From an uncultured Subdoligranulum sp. (GTDB taxonomy: Bacteria > Bacillota > Clostridia > Christensenellales > CAG-314), in assembly GCA_902496185.1 (NCBI GenBank), contig CABUZX010000002.1, positions 44,996-108,995 of the forward strand: a DNA stretch of 64,000 nucleotides. The letters are read 5' to 3'. Of this stretch, positions 27,680 to 36,229 are shown in pieces. Under the pieces are notes generated by a model that saw nothing but the letters and a program-made list of their open reading frames with translations, ran no database searches and was not told where the DNA came from. The translations under genes were made by a program, and so were the position numbers. The first letter of the stretch is position 1; every line of letters starts with the position of its first letter.

Positions 27680-28381
27680 ATGAAACTAAAAAAGGAAAAT
27701 AAAAAGCTTTCGATAATATTATTTTTTGTTATATCAGAGTGCATATTGTTATGTTGTTTTGTGGTTGCGCCATTTACTTTTATTAAGCGAGTAGACGAGC
27801 CTACGGAAAGTTTTGTTATTGTTGTTGACGCGGGGCACGGTGGTATAGACGGCGGTGTGACGGGGGTAGTGACAAAGGTTAAGGAAAGTGACCTAAACTT
27901 GCTAACTTCTAAAGAGTTAAAAAAGCAGTTGGAGTCTCGCGGAGCTTTTGTAGTAATGACACGTAAGGATAAAAACGGTTTATACGGAAATCCTGCGTCG
28001 GGGTTTAAGCTGCGCGATATGAAAAAGCGTCGTGAAATAATCCAAGAGAGCAATCCAGACCTTGTTGTTTCTATCCATATGAACAAATTTTCCGACTCGG
28101 GTAGAAGTGGTCCGCAAGTATTTTTTCAATCCGGGGACGAAAAAAGTAAACAATTTGCCCAAAGCGTACAGCAAACGCTAAACCAGTTTACTGATAATGC
28201 TCATCAAGCTTTGCGGGGGGATTTTTATATATGTCAATGCGCTGACGTGCCGAGCATAATAGTAGAGTGCGGGTTTTTGTCAAATCCAACGGAGGAGGCT
28301 TTGCTGTGCGACTCAAAGTATCGCGCAAAACTTTGCGACGCCATATTAAAGGGGATATTTCTTTATTTGTACAGCGTTTAA
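27680..28381 (+). CDS. N-acetylmuramoyl-L-alanine amidase, CwlD-like
   Basis: 233 residues from the ATG at 27680; no clear ribosome site, so translation may be weak. One N-terminal membrane segment (residues ~11-34) then an Amidase_3 domain: zinc ligands in VDAGHGGIDGG and SIHMNKF, with the catalytic Glu in IIVECGFLSNPTEE. Length and layout match CwlD, which acts on cortex peptidoglycan in spore formers, but the family also includes vegetative amidases, so sporulation is not proven. Alone in its unit. Confidence 0.85.
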   Translation: MKLKKENKKLSIILFFVISECILLCCFVVAPFTFIKRVDEPTESFVIVVDAGHGGIDGGVTGVVTKVKESDLNLLTSKELKKQLESRGAFVVMTRKDKNGLYGNPASGFKLRDMKKRREIIQESNPDLVVSIHMNKFSDSGRSGPQVFFQSGDEKSKQFAQSVQQTLNQFTDNAHQALRGDFYICQCADVPSIIVECGFLSNPTEEALLCDSKYRAKLCDAILKGIFLYLYSV

Positions 28382-28642
28382 CGTATCAACGTATTTGCAA
28401 TCCTTGATATATTGCCGTTTTTGGCTTACTTATTAAAGAAAAAACAGTTGTATATATGCGCATATATTGTGTTGATGCGTATTTAAGCCATATATTGGCG
28501 TTGATTGCAGTGAGGAAAACTTACCAAAAGCGGTGTTTTTTGTCAAAAAATCCAATATTTTTCAATTATATTTTTTTTGGGGGGGGGGGCGACAAGGTTT
28601 TGTATAATAAGTATTGACAAGGTTGGTAGTGTTTGTTATAAT
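28382..28642 (+). promoter_or_regulatory. Spacer with inverted repeats, G11 tract and consensus promoter
   Basis: Perfect promoter TTGACA (28614-28619), 17 bases, TATAAT (28637-28642) for the next gene. Just upstream is T8 (28571-28578) followed by G11 (28579-28589), unusual in this AT-rich DNA. Further left, TGCAATC (28396-28402)/GATTGCA (28503-28509) and TTGGCTTA (28431-28438)/TAAGCCA (28484-28490) can nest as one long stem, so a structured transcript is possible. Confidence 0.6.
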
Positions 28643-28691
28643 AAATAAACAATTACAAAAACTAACTTAAAGGTAAATACATACTGCATTG

Positions 28692-29489
28692 ATGAACAGA
28701 AACACTAACATTATTTTTTCTTTAATAACCGCATGCCTATGTCTTGGCGCGGTAGTAGTACTTGTTATAGTCAAAAACTATACTATAGCCCTTGCTTTAC
28801 TTGCGCTCGCTATACTCTTTTTTAGTATATTTGACCACAACGTTGCTAAAAAGCGTCTGTATGTTAATCCATTTAATCTTTTGCCATTAAAGCCGACTGC
28901 AGGTGAAGGAATAAAGCAACGCTTACGCAAAAACCTTGCAACTAACGGTTTTTTGTTGGAAGATGGTTTTTACGTCAATACAAAAGGTAAATATTACGAC
29001 GTGTATTTTTCTACCTATACTAAAGATAACTTAAAAGAAAAACTTGCATATCTATGCAAAAAACTTAACAAGGACGGGGAATATCTCCTTTCTGTTGCGG
29101 AAAATAGCGGATATACCAACTCTTTGATAAACGTAGACGTCTTGCGCGAAAATCTTCTTAGCGGAGCGCGCCGTTACGACAACCAATCGCTTTTTACGTA
29201 CAAAAAACGTAATTACGTTATATTGCTTGGTATAGATGACGTTACCGAGGCAAAGCCAATGTTTACCTTTTGGATGTTGCCCTTTAATAGCGCTACTTCG
29301 GTTGACCAACTCGCCTTTATTGACTTGTCTGCAAAAGAGGGCATAGCCCGTCTTGACACGGTAGGCAACACAATTGGCAAAAACCCTGCGTTGCGTACGG
29401 AAGTCCGCAAAATCTTTAAAAACGTAATAGATTTTGACTGTACTTTTGACAACAAAACCCTTTCGCGCCTTGAAAAATTTATTAATTGA
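28692..29489 (+). CDS. Membrane-anchored protein of unknown function
   Basis: 265 residues. Two close hydrophobic segments near residues 8-28 and 30-47 anchor a soluble region of ~215 residues with mixed alpha/beta character. No motif recognised. The ATG at 28692 lacks a good ribosome site (AAAGGT is 18 bases away), despite a consensus promoter ~50 bases upstream. No partner genes suggest a role. Confidence 0.7.
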   Translation: MNRNTNIIFSLITACLCLGAVVVLVIVKNYTIALALLALAILFFSIFDHNVAKKRLYVNPFNLLPLKPTAGEGIKQRLRKNLATNGFLLEDGFYVNTKGKYYDVYFSTYTKDNLKEKLAYLCKKLNKDGEYLLSVAENSGYTNSLINVDVLRENLLSGARRYDNQSLFTYKKRNYVILLGIDDVTEAKPMFTFWMLPFNSATSVDQLAFIDLSAKEGIARLDTVGNTIGKNPALRTEVRKIFKNVIDFDCTFDNKTLSRLEKFIN

Positions 29490-29580
29490 CGCAAAATAAA
29501 TAGTTGGCGTTGCTATTTGTCAAAAAGGGCGAAAAAATAGCAAAATTTCGACAAAAATGCAAAAAAATATAGAAAATTAC

Positions 29581-29609
29581 TTGACTGCAAAAAAAATACT
29601 ATGTATAAT
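29581..29609 (+). promoter_or_regulatory. Promoter of small zinc-ribbon-like gene
   Basis: TTGACT (29581-29586), 17 bases, TATAAT (29604-29609). Confidence 0.75.
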
Positions 29610-29668
29610 ATAGCTAATTAAGACATTGTAGTTTTAGTCTCAAAATTATTGTTTTAGAGGTGATAGAT

Positions 29669-29851
29669 ATGAATGGTATGACCAAGACTGTTAAATGCAT
29701 CAAATGCGACGCTGATATTGAAATGAAGGCATTTCGTCTTTGCAAAGCAACTTACGTTTTTGGTAAGGGCTACGTTTGTGATGAATGCGCTAAAAAAGCA
29801 AAGGAAGAGGGCGCTACACAAGAGCAACCTGCTGAACAAACAGAAGAATAA
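29669..29851 (+). CDS. Small zinc-ribbon-like protein
   Basis: 60 residues from the ATG at 29669, with AGAGGTG 8 bases upstream. CIKCDADIEMKAF and YVCDECAKKAK supply two CxxC pairs ~25 residues apart, a probable zinc ribbon; the tail is acidic and Gln-rich (EEGATQEQPAEQTEE). Function unknown. Single gene with its own promoter, followed by the hairpin cluster at 29983. Confidence 0.75.
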   Translation: MNGMTKTVKCIKCDADIEMKAFRLCKATYVFGKGYVCDECAKKAKEEGATQEQPAEQTEE

Positions 29852-30280
29852 TTTTGCCGTACAAAAAGCTATATTGTCTTGCGCAATGCAATAGGATAGG
29901 CATTGTGCAAAAGTTGTGCGTGTTTAATATTTATAAACAAAGTCAAACGCGTACGATATTTTAAAAAATAGTAAAATCATTAAAACCGACGGGGGGGGGT
30001 AAAAGATATCTCCTTGTCGGTTTTTTGTCGTATACGACAAAAAAACCGATTGTTCATCACCGCAGACGGTGGGCAATCGGAAAAATGCAAAAGCCGAAAA
30101 AAACGCATAAAAAACGGTTTTGAAATTTATTTTTACTCCTCAAAACCGTTTAAAAACTTTTTTATTATTTATTTCGTTTTTCTTATTTTTTTTGCAATTT
30201 TTCTTTAATTTCAGCGTTAATTTCGGCTTTTGCGCTTTTTTAAATGCGCCAAAATTAAAGCGTATTTAAACTCCCTTTTG
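29852..30280. repeat. Gene-free stretch with nested and mutually exclusive hairpins
   Basis: From 29983: AAAACCGAC (29983-29991) pairs with GTCGGTTTT (30016-30024) around a G9 tract; TCGGTTTTTTGTCG (30017-30030) pairs with 30035-30049, excluding the first; CCGATTG (30046-30052) plus CACCG (30058-30062) pair with CGGTG (30067-30071) plus CAATCGG (30074-30080); GCAAAAGCCGAAA (30087-30099) pairs perfectly with 30221-30233 and encloses AAACGGTTTTGA/TCAAAACCGTTT (30112-30123, 30140-30151). At least one is a terminator for the gene at 29669. 29852-29982 shows nothing. Confidence 0.75.
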
Positions 30281-30706
30281 TTACTTAATAATCTTCATTA
30301 AGTTTTCCGTGCTTGCAATATAAAGGGTGCTACCGCTCAATTTTGCAATAGAATTGCCATTGAGATTTGTGTCAATATACTCTTTGGCTTGCTTTGCTTG
30401 ATCCTTGTCCTCAAATATCGCGACGATTACAAATCTTTTGAGATTGTACTTGTCGTGTCCGACGAGCGCGCTTGTGATGGCTCTTGACTCGTAGTCCGGT
30501 ATTTGAGAAGAAAAGATAGAGTCCATATTCATGGACAGAGCCGAATTGTCCTTTACGTCCGTCAAAACAACGGTGATAAAGTCAGGTTCTTTGGTAGTGA
30601 GCTTTTCGTTGATTTTTTGCAAATCGACGGAAGCGCAACCTGCAAACACGCAAGTGATAGCAACGACGAGACAAACAAAAGCGGAGAGTTTAATAAGGTT
30701 TTTCAT
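30281..30706 (-). CDS. Small lipoprotein of unknown function
   Basis: 141 residues from the ATG at 30706, with AGGAGG 7 bases upstream; earlier in-frame starts have none. Signal peptide with lipobox CVFAGC (lipidated Cys 24). The mature part of ~117 residues carries a conserved-looking FVIVAIFEDKDQAKQAKEYI stretch resembling a ferredoxin-like fold; ends TENLMKIIK. No known family recognised. Single leftward gene with its own promoter; the region downstream of its stop is the hairpin cluster. Confidence 0.75.
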   Translation of the reverse strand: MKNLIKLSAFVCLVVAITCVFAGCASVDLQKINEKLTTKEPDFITVVLTDVKDNSALSMNMDSIFSSQIPDYESRAITSALVGHDKYNLKRFVIVAIFEDKDQAKQAKEYIDTNLNGNSIAKLSGSTLYIASTENLMKIIK

Positions 30707-30730
30707 AATGATACCTCCTATTTTTGAAAA

Positions 30731-30760
30731 ATTATACCATAGAGTATAGCTAAAAGTCAA
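30731..30760 (-). promoter_or_regulatory. Promoter of the small lipoprotein
   Basis: Minus strand TTGACT (30755-30760), 18 bases, TATAAT (30731-30736). Confidence 0.7.
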
Positions 30761-30780
30761 GATTATTTATAAATTAACAG

Positions 30781-30916
30781 AGATTCTTCGTAAGTCCGTC
30801 AGGTGGGAGTGTCTCAGAATGACGGTGCTGGGTAGAGATTCTTCGTAAGTCCGTCAGGTGGGCGCGTCTCAGAATGACAAGTGGTTGTCCGTCAGGTGGG
30901 TGCGTCTCAGAATGAC
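30781..30916. repeat. Three tandem copies of the dispersed AGATTCTTCG/CTCAGAATGAC hairpin repeat
   Basis: Copies at 30781-30823 and 30835-30878 are ~43 bases and nearly identical; a third (30886-30916) lacks the left arm. Arms ATTCT and AGAAT pair. Members of the same family occur at 31697, 33806, 44140 and 44579. The remaining bases to 31085 are AT-rich with no gene. Confidence 0.8.
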
Positions 30917-31085
30917 ATTTTTAAACCAGATAAGAACTCCCAAAAAAACACCCCAAAATTTTGCCTGATTTGCGCTTTGGCGATAATTATTGCCAAACTA
31001 ACACAATTAAATCCGAGAAAAAACGCACAAATTGAAAAAAAACGCAAGTTTTTGCAAAATTCAGCCAAAAATAAATAAAAATTGC

Positions 31086-31115
31086 TTGACTAAAAAAAAA
31101 TTAAAGTAGTATAAT
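31086..31115 (+). promoter_or_regulatory. Promoter of membrane protein at 31228
   Basis: TTGACT (31086-31091), 18 bases, TATAAT (31110-31115). Confidence 0.65.
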
Positions 31116-31227
31116 AATTAATGATAAAAGTAGGCTAAAGTGTAGTACTATGACTATGTGTTTGAGCTAACCGCAACAAAGCTTTTTGTTGCAAACTTGT
31201 GGCTTTAGTGTCACCGAGGAATAACAA

Positions 31228-31698
31228 ATGCTATATATTATATTGATATCGTTAGCAAGCATTGCAATCGTGCATATCTTATCCAAAAAAAATATGCGCG
31301 TCGCTTTGATTGCGTACTCACTTGCTTACGTTACCTTGATAGTGTGGTCGGCATTGTTGATAGGCGTGTCAATCTATACCGACGCAATGACGCGTTATGA
31401 CGTAATGGGTATAGGAGAGGCGTTTACAACTTCCTTTATTGACGCCGTCAATACCTTGTCAATGCTTTCGGGCAACACGCTTGTCATTTTGGCTGGCGCG
31501 GAAATAGCCTTTGCAATAGTAGTAATTTGCTGGCTATTTTTGTGCGGACGAGAAATTCACCTTGCCATACTCGACTACGTTCGCAATCGCGCCAAAACTC
31601 AAATAAAAAATTCCGACAAATTAGTCGTATATATCCCCACAACGCAAGAAGGTCCACGTGACAAAATTTACTTGCGGTTGTGTAGATTACATAATTGA
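31228..31698 (+). CDS. Membrane protein of unknown function
   Basis: 156 residues with three hydrophobic segments (about 1-18, 25-48 and 85-108) and a basic C-terminal tail. Not recognised. CGAGG lies 9 bases before the ATG and the gene has its own promoter. Its position just ahead of the pilus locus, in the same direction, may be chance, since ~290 bases with repeats lie between. Confidence 0.65.
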   Translation: MLYIILISLASIAIVHILSKKNMRVALIAYSLAYVTLIVWSALLIGVSIYTDAMTRYDVMGIGEAFTTSFIDAVNTLSMLSGNTLVILAGAEIAFAIVVICWLFLCGREIHLAILDYVRNRAKTQIKNSDKLVVYIPTTQEGPRDKIYLRLCRLHN

Positions 31699-31991
31699 GA
31701 TACTTGGCTTACGCTCAGTATGACATTACAACGTAGTCATTCTGAGAGTTACTCCAAAGATGAGCTGACGAAGAATCTCTACCCAAAATCAAAAAGTACG
31801 TTTCTGCAAAACTCCTTTTGCTCCGCGCCAACAAGCCCAATTGCCCAACCCCTACGGACAACCTGCGCGCTTTTGCCCGCTATGCAAAATCCGTTTTGAA
31901 AGAAACATCACTTGATAAAAAAATCGTCCCCCAACAACGGGCGTTTAAATAAAAACAAAAAAAACAAATACATAAAAAGGAGAAAAAAACT
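31697..31991. repeat. Spacer with dispersed hairpin repeats before the pilin gene
   Basis: GAGATACTTGG...GCTCAGTATGAC (31697-31724) and the reversed form GTCATTCTGAG...GAAGAATCTCT (31736-31780). The rest, to the AAAAAGGAG ribosome site at ~31976, holds no gene and no convincing promoter. Confidence 0.65.
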
Positions 31992-33683
31992 ATGTACAGA
32001 AACAGAAAAGGTTTTACTATTGTAGAATTGGTAATAGTCATTGCTGTTATTGCCATTCTTGCAGCAGTACTAATCCCAACTTTTTCATCACTTACGCAAA
32101 GAGCCAATCTCAACAGCGATATGCAAGCTGTTAGACAAATGAATATGGCTTTGCAAAATGATGAAGCTCTCAACGGCAAATGCACAAACGTTGAGCAAGC
32201 AATGCAAGTTATTGCAAATGCAGGTTATGACGTTGACAGACAATGGACTTGCTTGACGGACGGTTACGTTGTTTATTGGTACAAAACCGACAACAGATGC
32301 GTTTTGGTTAACAAATCTACGATGGCTGTCGAATATCCAAAAGAATATACTTCTGCAGACTTAATTGCAGACGCAGGCAACTTTGAAGTTTACAACCAAA
32401 CTTACAAAAATGCACTCAGTCAAGACTTGACGCTTAGCTCTGGTGCAACTAGTTCTACTGGTGTAAACCTCAGCAGTGGTAGTGCTAATGACCAAACTGT
32501 TAGCCTTGGTAGCTCAAGTGTAACCATCAGCAAAAACGTTCTCGGTGCTTTGAGTAGCATGAACCTTGGCAACAGCAACATTTATGGTTACAAATCACAA
32601 GAAAATTCTGGTGCAAAGTTGGAAAGTATGGCAGTTGGTAACCTCACTTCTGACGGCACAATCACCCCCAACGTTTACTACATCAGCACGACCACTTCTG
32701 CAAATGCAACAGCAGAAGAAAAGTTGGAAGCTCAAAAAACAGCAGGTAGCTACGTTTATTCTATCTTTGTTCAAATGAACAGTGGTTCTGTTGATAGCGA
32801 TGCAAATATCGTTCTTGCTCCTGGTACGGAAATCAATATCAGCGATAGAGAATGGCAACCCGTCAAACTCTTCAAAGGTTACTTTGGTACAACCAATGCA
32901 AGTGAACCTGTTGTTATTAACGGTCTTAATCTTGACGCTATCAGCTATCTCCAAACCTATACCTTTACAGGTTCTGGTTCCACCTATTACCTCAGCGGTT
33001 TCTTTGGTGGCGTAACGAGTGACGCTGGCGAAGAGACAGTTATCGAAAACGTAGTTTTCAAAAATATCCACATTGAAACTCCTGCAAGCGACTACAGTGC
33101 AGCTGCTCCAGATAAGAGCGACTCCAACTGTACTGCAATTATCGGCGGTATCATTGCTACAGCAGCTAACGACGTTGTTGACGTAACTTTGAGAAATATC
33201 AAGGCTGAAAATTCTTCCGTACACGGTGTTGCTCGTGTTGGCGGTTTGGTAGCTTATATAGGTGGTTACATTGCTGGTTCTAACTATGGTCTTTCCGGCA
33301 ATATCACTATCGAAGGTTGCGATATCAATATGGACGTTTCTACGGACAAAGTAACAGGTTATGGTACTTGCGGTGGTATAGTTGGCTTTATCAACAAAAC
33401 TTATGATGGTACTGGCTTGAATATCAATATCACCAATACAAAGTTCACGGGAACTCTTAAGGGTGTTTATTGTGGCGGTATCGTTGCTAACTACAGCCCG
33501 ACAAATACAGCAACTCAATTCCAAAACGTAGCATTGAATATTTCTGGTTGCACGGTAAATGCAACTGGCACAATCAACGCTGGTGCGGTTGCTGATGCTG
33601 TTTACAATCCTATTGTTGGTAAATGCATTAAACTCACAGAAAAAATCACTTATACCCACAGCAACAATTCACTTGAAGCATAA
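31992..33683 (+). CDS. Type IV pilin-like protein with large beta-rich domain
   Basis: 563 residues. Class III signal with short leader MYRNRKG, cleavage before FTIVELVIVIAVIAIL, Glu at +5: substrate for the prepilin peptidase at 37484. The next ~100 residues resemble major pilins (LIPTFSSLTQRANLNSDMQAVRQM), but ~420 further residues rich in Ser/Thr/Gly/Asn follow, with repeated G-G-I/L-V/I-A and NITIEGC-type stretches (from ~residue 290) as in beta-helix or GLUG adhesin domains. This is much longer than ordinary pilins (130-200 residues), so it may be a tip adhesin or a decorated pilin (inference). Own terminator. Confidence 0.85.
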   Translation: MYRNRKGFTIVELVIVIAVIAILAAVLIPTFSSLTQRANLNSDMQAVRQMNMALQNDEALNGKCTNVEQAMQVIANAGYDVDRQWTCLTDGYVVYWYKTDNRCVLVNKSTMAVEYPKEYTSADLIADAGNFEVYNQTYKNALSQDLTLSSGATSSTGVNLSSGSANDQTVSLGSSSVTISKNVLGALSSMNLGNSNIYGYKSQENSGAKLESMAVGNLTSDGTITPNVYYISTTTSANATAEEKLEAQKTAGSYVYSIFVQMNSGSVDSDANIVLAPGTEINISDREWQPVKLFKGYFGTTNASEPVVINGLNLDAISYLQTYTFTGSGSTYYLSGFFGGVTSDAGEETVIENVVFKNIHIETPASDYSAAAPDKSDSNCTAIIGGIIATAANDVVDVTLRNIKAENSSVHGVARVGGLVAYIGGYIAGSNYGLSGNITIEGCDINMDVSTDKVTGYGTCGGIVGFINKTYDGTGLNINITNTKFTGTLKGVYCGGIVANYSPTNTATQFQNVALNISGCTVNATGTINAGAVADAVYNPIVGKCIKLTEKITYTHSNNSLEA

Positions 33684-33719
33684 TTTAGAAGTAGATTTTT
33701 TAATTAAAACTTAATAAGT

Positions 33720-33757
33720 AGGGGAGTAAGGGCGCAATGCGTCCACTCCCCTTTTTG
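33720..33757 (+). terminator. Terminator after first pilin gene
   Basis: AGGGGAGT (33720-33727)/ACTCCCCT (33745-33752) with inner GCGC-rich pairing and T5. Confidence 0.88.
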
Positions 33758-33805
33758 CTTTTTTTGAGTCAAAAAGTAGGGGTCAAAAAAGGCAAATAAA
33801 AAATT

Positions 33806-34026
33806 GTCATTCTGAGGCTTTAGCCGAAGAATCTATGAGATACTTCGCGTTGCTCAGTATGACATTACAACATTGTCATTCTGAGACGCGCCACTTGACG
33901 AGCTGACGAAGAATCTATGAGATACTTCGCTAACGTTCAGTATGACAACAAGGATGAGATCCTTCGTTGCACTCAGGATGAAAAACAAAAAAACAATAAA
34001 AAAATTAAAATTCTGATGGGGGGGGG
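33806..34026. repeat. Dispersed hairpin repeats and G9 tract before second pilin
   Basis: Alternating copies: GTCATTCTGAG...GAAGAATCT, GAGATACTTCG...CTCAGTATGAC, GTCATTCTGAG...GAAGAATCT, GAGATACTTCG...TTCAGTATGAC, and GAGATCCTTCG...CTCAGGATGA (to 33981). Arm sequences change together. A G9 run at 34018-34026 is followed by TAAAGAGACCTC, similar to the context of the G9 run at 29991. Confidence 0.8.
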
Positions 34027-34060
34027 TAAAGAGACCTCACTCATCCAAAAGGAGAAAAAA

Positions 34061-34672
34061 ATGAAAAAATTCAACAAAAAAGGTTTTACTATTGTAGAAC
34101 TCGTTATCGTTATTGCTGTTATTGGTATTTTGGCGGGTGTACTTATCCCGACTTTTAGTGGTATCACACAACGTGCAAACGAAACCGCAGCAATGCAAGA
34201 AGCTACCTCTGGTAGAAACGCAATCCTCGCTTTGACCGAAGGTCAAATGCCCGAAAACACAATGTTCTATATCCTTGACGGAGACAAAGGTCAAGCAGAA
34301 TATGCTTTTGCATACGTTGACGGCGCAATGAAAGTTCAAGAAAGCGCAACTAAAACTCCTTCAAAATATATGAATGAAGAATATTACGTAGTATATTTCT
34401 CTTCTGATAAACTTGAAGGACAAGACAACGCTAAAACAATAAATGAAGCATATATGGGCTATATTGCAAAATATGTTATGGCAGATTATACGAAAGTTGA
34501 GATTAATCAAGAAAAAACTACTGCTGCCCGCAATTATTACGTTATTGAGGTATCCAAGACAACTGGAGAAGGTGAATCTGCAACTACATCAAAAGTCGAA
34601 ATTCATGCTTATTTTAGTGGCGACTTGAATGATTCTTTGATCGTTTTCTTGGGCAACAACGTTGTTGCTTAA
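34061..34672 (+). CDS. Major type IV pilin
   Basis: 203 residues from the ATG at 34061 (AAAAGGAG 6 bases upstream). Prepilin leader MKKFNKKG, cleavage before FTIVELVIVIAVIGILAG, Glu+5. The pilin helix continues through GITQRANETAAMQEA, as in the first pilin, so the two are paralogues in their N-terminal part. The globular domain of ~150 residues has no Cys. The frame is open upstream into the repeat region, but no site supports an earlier start. Confidence 0.9.
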   Translation: MKKFNKKGFTIVELVIVIAVIGILAGVLIPTFSGITQRANETAAMQEATSGRNAILALTEGQMPENTMFYILDGDKGQAEYAFAYVDGAMKVQESATKTPSKYMNEEYYVVYFSSDKLEGQDNAKTINEAYMGYIAKYVMADYTKVEINQEKTTAARNYYVIEVSKTTGEGESATTSKVEIHAYFSGDLNDSLIVFLGNNVVA

Positions 34673-34719
34673 TCAACAAAATTAAAAAAGGCAAAGTTTT
34701 TGCCAAACAAAAACAAACT

Positions 34720-34766
34720 AAATCAAGACACTCAGGCATCCTTTGGGTGTTTGAGTGTCTTGATTT
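34720..34766 (+). terminator. Terminator after major pilin
   Basis: Perfect 15-base arms (34720-34734, 34752-34766); read-through is needed for the minor-pilin genes if they share this promoter, since no promoter is evident between. Confidence 0.85.
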
Positions 34767-34813
34767 AACCACACCTTGTAATTGAGTATGACAAAAAGAA
34801 AAAGGAGGGTAAA

Positions 34814-35338
34814 ATGTCAAACAAAAAGAGAATAAAAAACGGTTTTACCCTTGCGGAGTTGAGTATCGTTATTGCGTTGATTGCTATTTTGAGCGTATCA
34901 ATAATAACGTTTACTTCGGCAATACACGCGCACGTGAGTACTTTTAACACGGTGTTGGACGTAGCCGACGACATAACGTATTGCAGAAAAATGGTAATAG
35001 CGTGGGTTTCGCACTTTGACAATGCGGAGTACGAGATAGAGGTTTTTTATACAGAGATGGTAGCCACGCACGTAGAGACGGGGAGCAGATACAAGCTGTT
35101 TTTACAACAGCAGTTTAACGAAGACGGAGAAGAGACAGAGGGCGTAATGGTTGCGCAGTACGACAACGGGCAATCAGGTACTTACGCCACAAACAACGTA
35201 TTTGGCGTTGGGTTTAGTCAAAGTAATGACAAAAGATTATACAAATGTTTTATTCAATGTAGTTCTGTAGGCGCGGGCAGTGACACGAGCGCCAGGTATG
35301 AAAGGTACGATTTTGTAGTACACAAGAGAGTAGGTTGA
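34814..35338 (+). CDS. Minor pilin (prepilin-type N-terminus)
   Basis: 174 residues. Leader MSNKKRIKNG then FTLAELSIVIALIAILSVSII with Glu+5. Short globular domain with two Cys (CFIQC). AAAGGAGGG lies 6 bases before the ATG. First of a compact run of eight pilus genes (34814-41216) spaced 5-24 bases apart and probably translated from one message. Confidence 0.88.
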   Translation: MSNKKRIKNGFTLAELSIVIALIAILSVSIITFTSAIHAHVSTFNTVLDVADDITYCRKMVIAWVSHFDNAEYEIEVFYTEMVATHVETGSRYKLFLQQQFNEDGEETEGVMVAQYDNGQSGTYATNNVFGVGFSQSNDKRLYKCFIQCSSVGAGSDTSARYERYDFVVHKRVG

Positions 35339-35348
35339 GGGGCAGAGC

Positions 35349-35756
35349 ATGCAAAAATCAAGTTACAAATCACGGAGATTTTGCAAAGGGTTTTCTATAG
35401 TAGAAGTTGTTATTGCAATGGCGGTCATTGCGATAGTTTCTTTTGCGGGGATTTCCGTATTGACTTCTGCCACAGGTCACACAAACAAAACGAGATTACA
35501 AATGTTGGCAATAAATGACGTTGCCAACCTATGGGAGTGTTTTGAGGCGAGCCAAACGCAAGAGCAATTTGACAGTTCGATTGCGTTTAGCGGATTGACT
35601 ATTGAGTCAAAGGACGGGGGTAGTTACGTAATCAAAAACTCTACTTATATATATCAAATAAACCTTACCGTGGTTTTTGGGGACGGGCAAAGGTATTTTT
35701 ATGCAGGGGTTGTAAATTCGGAAACAGGAAAGGTTTTGTACACCTTCCCCCGGTAG
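35349..35756 (+). CDS. Minor pilin (prepilin-type N-terminus)
   Basis: 135 residues. Long basic leader MQKSSYKSRRFCKG then FSIVEVVIAMAVIAIVSFAG, Glu+5; resembles GspI/PilV-type minor pilins, which also carry VVIAMAV. GAGGGG ribosome site. Ten bases after the previous gene. Confidence 0.87.
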   Translation: MQKSSYKSRRFCKGFSIVEVVIAMAVIAIVSFAGISVLTSATGHTNKTRLQMLAINDVANLWECFEASQTQEQFDSSIAFSGLTIESKDGGSYVIKNSTYIYQINLTVVFGDGQRYFYAGVVNSETGKVLYTFPR

Positions 35757-35763
35757 GAGGAGC

Positions 35764-36219
35764 ATGAAAAACTTTTTTAAATCAAAAAAAGGCGTTGCGG
35801 TCGAGATGGCTGTGATTTTTCTTTTGACAGTGTTTTTATTGTGTGGTATCATTGCGATATTATCCTTTATGGTATCTTTGCAAGGGTCGGAATTTACAAA
35901 GGAGCAAAATCAAAAGTTTGCATTGGACAGGCTGGGAGACGCTTTTATATCGGCAGTAAATAGCGGAGCTATTACCAACGACACCGCAAAGGAATTTGTG
36001 GCAAAAAAAATGAAAGATTTTGAACTAACGGACGGGTATGATTTTTACGTTGCGGTTAGTAGTGACGGCAACGCAAGTTTGGTGGTTTTTACGACAAAGA
36101 CGACGGACAAAATAGAAACTTCGGGTGAAGTTTTGGACGAAGAAGTGGTAATTAAAACGGGTGAAGTTTTAAATCTGGTTTTGAAACAAAATCAGGTGGT
36201 AAAATGGGTTTACAACTAA
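35764..36219 (+). CDS. Pilin-like protein, PilX/GspK-like position
   Basis: 151 residues. N-terminus MKNFFKSKKGVAVEMAVIFLLTVFLLCGII has a Gly before a hydrophobic stretch and a Glu at +5 (V-A-V-E), as in atypical prepilins, so it may be processed by PilD. The rest is polar, ending in KTGEVLNLVLKQ. GGAGG lies close to the ATG. Position after two minor pilins suggests a PilX- or GspK-like priming subunit (inference). Confidence 0.75.
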   Translation: MKNFFKSKKGVAVEMAVIFLLTVFLLCGIIAILSFMVSLQGSEFTKEQNQKFALDRLGDAFISAVNSGAITNDTAKEFVAKKMKDFELTDGYDFYVAVSSDGNASLVVFTTKTTDKIETSGEVLDEEVVIKTGEVLNLVLKQNQVVKWVYN

Positions 36220-36229
36220 AGGTGGCACA

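Noticed and set aside
30014..30208. Open frame of 64 codons in the hairpin cluster
   Set aside because: No ribosome site; the codons follow inverted repeats and poly-A/T tracts.
30781..30916. CRISPR-like array of ~43-base repeats
   Set aside because: Only two and a half copies, no unique spacers of constant size, the same unit is scattered in both orientations elsewhere, and no cas genes are present.
32595..33659. 354-codon minus-strand frame opposite the large pilin
   Set aside because: No start signal; arises from the regular codon pattern of the sense gene.
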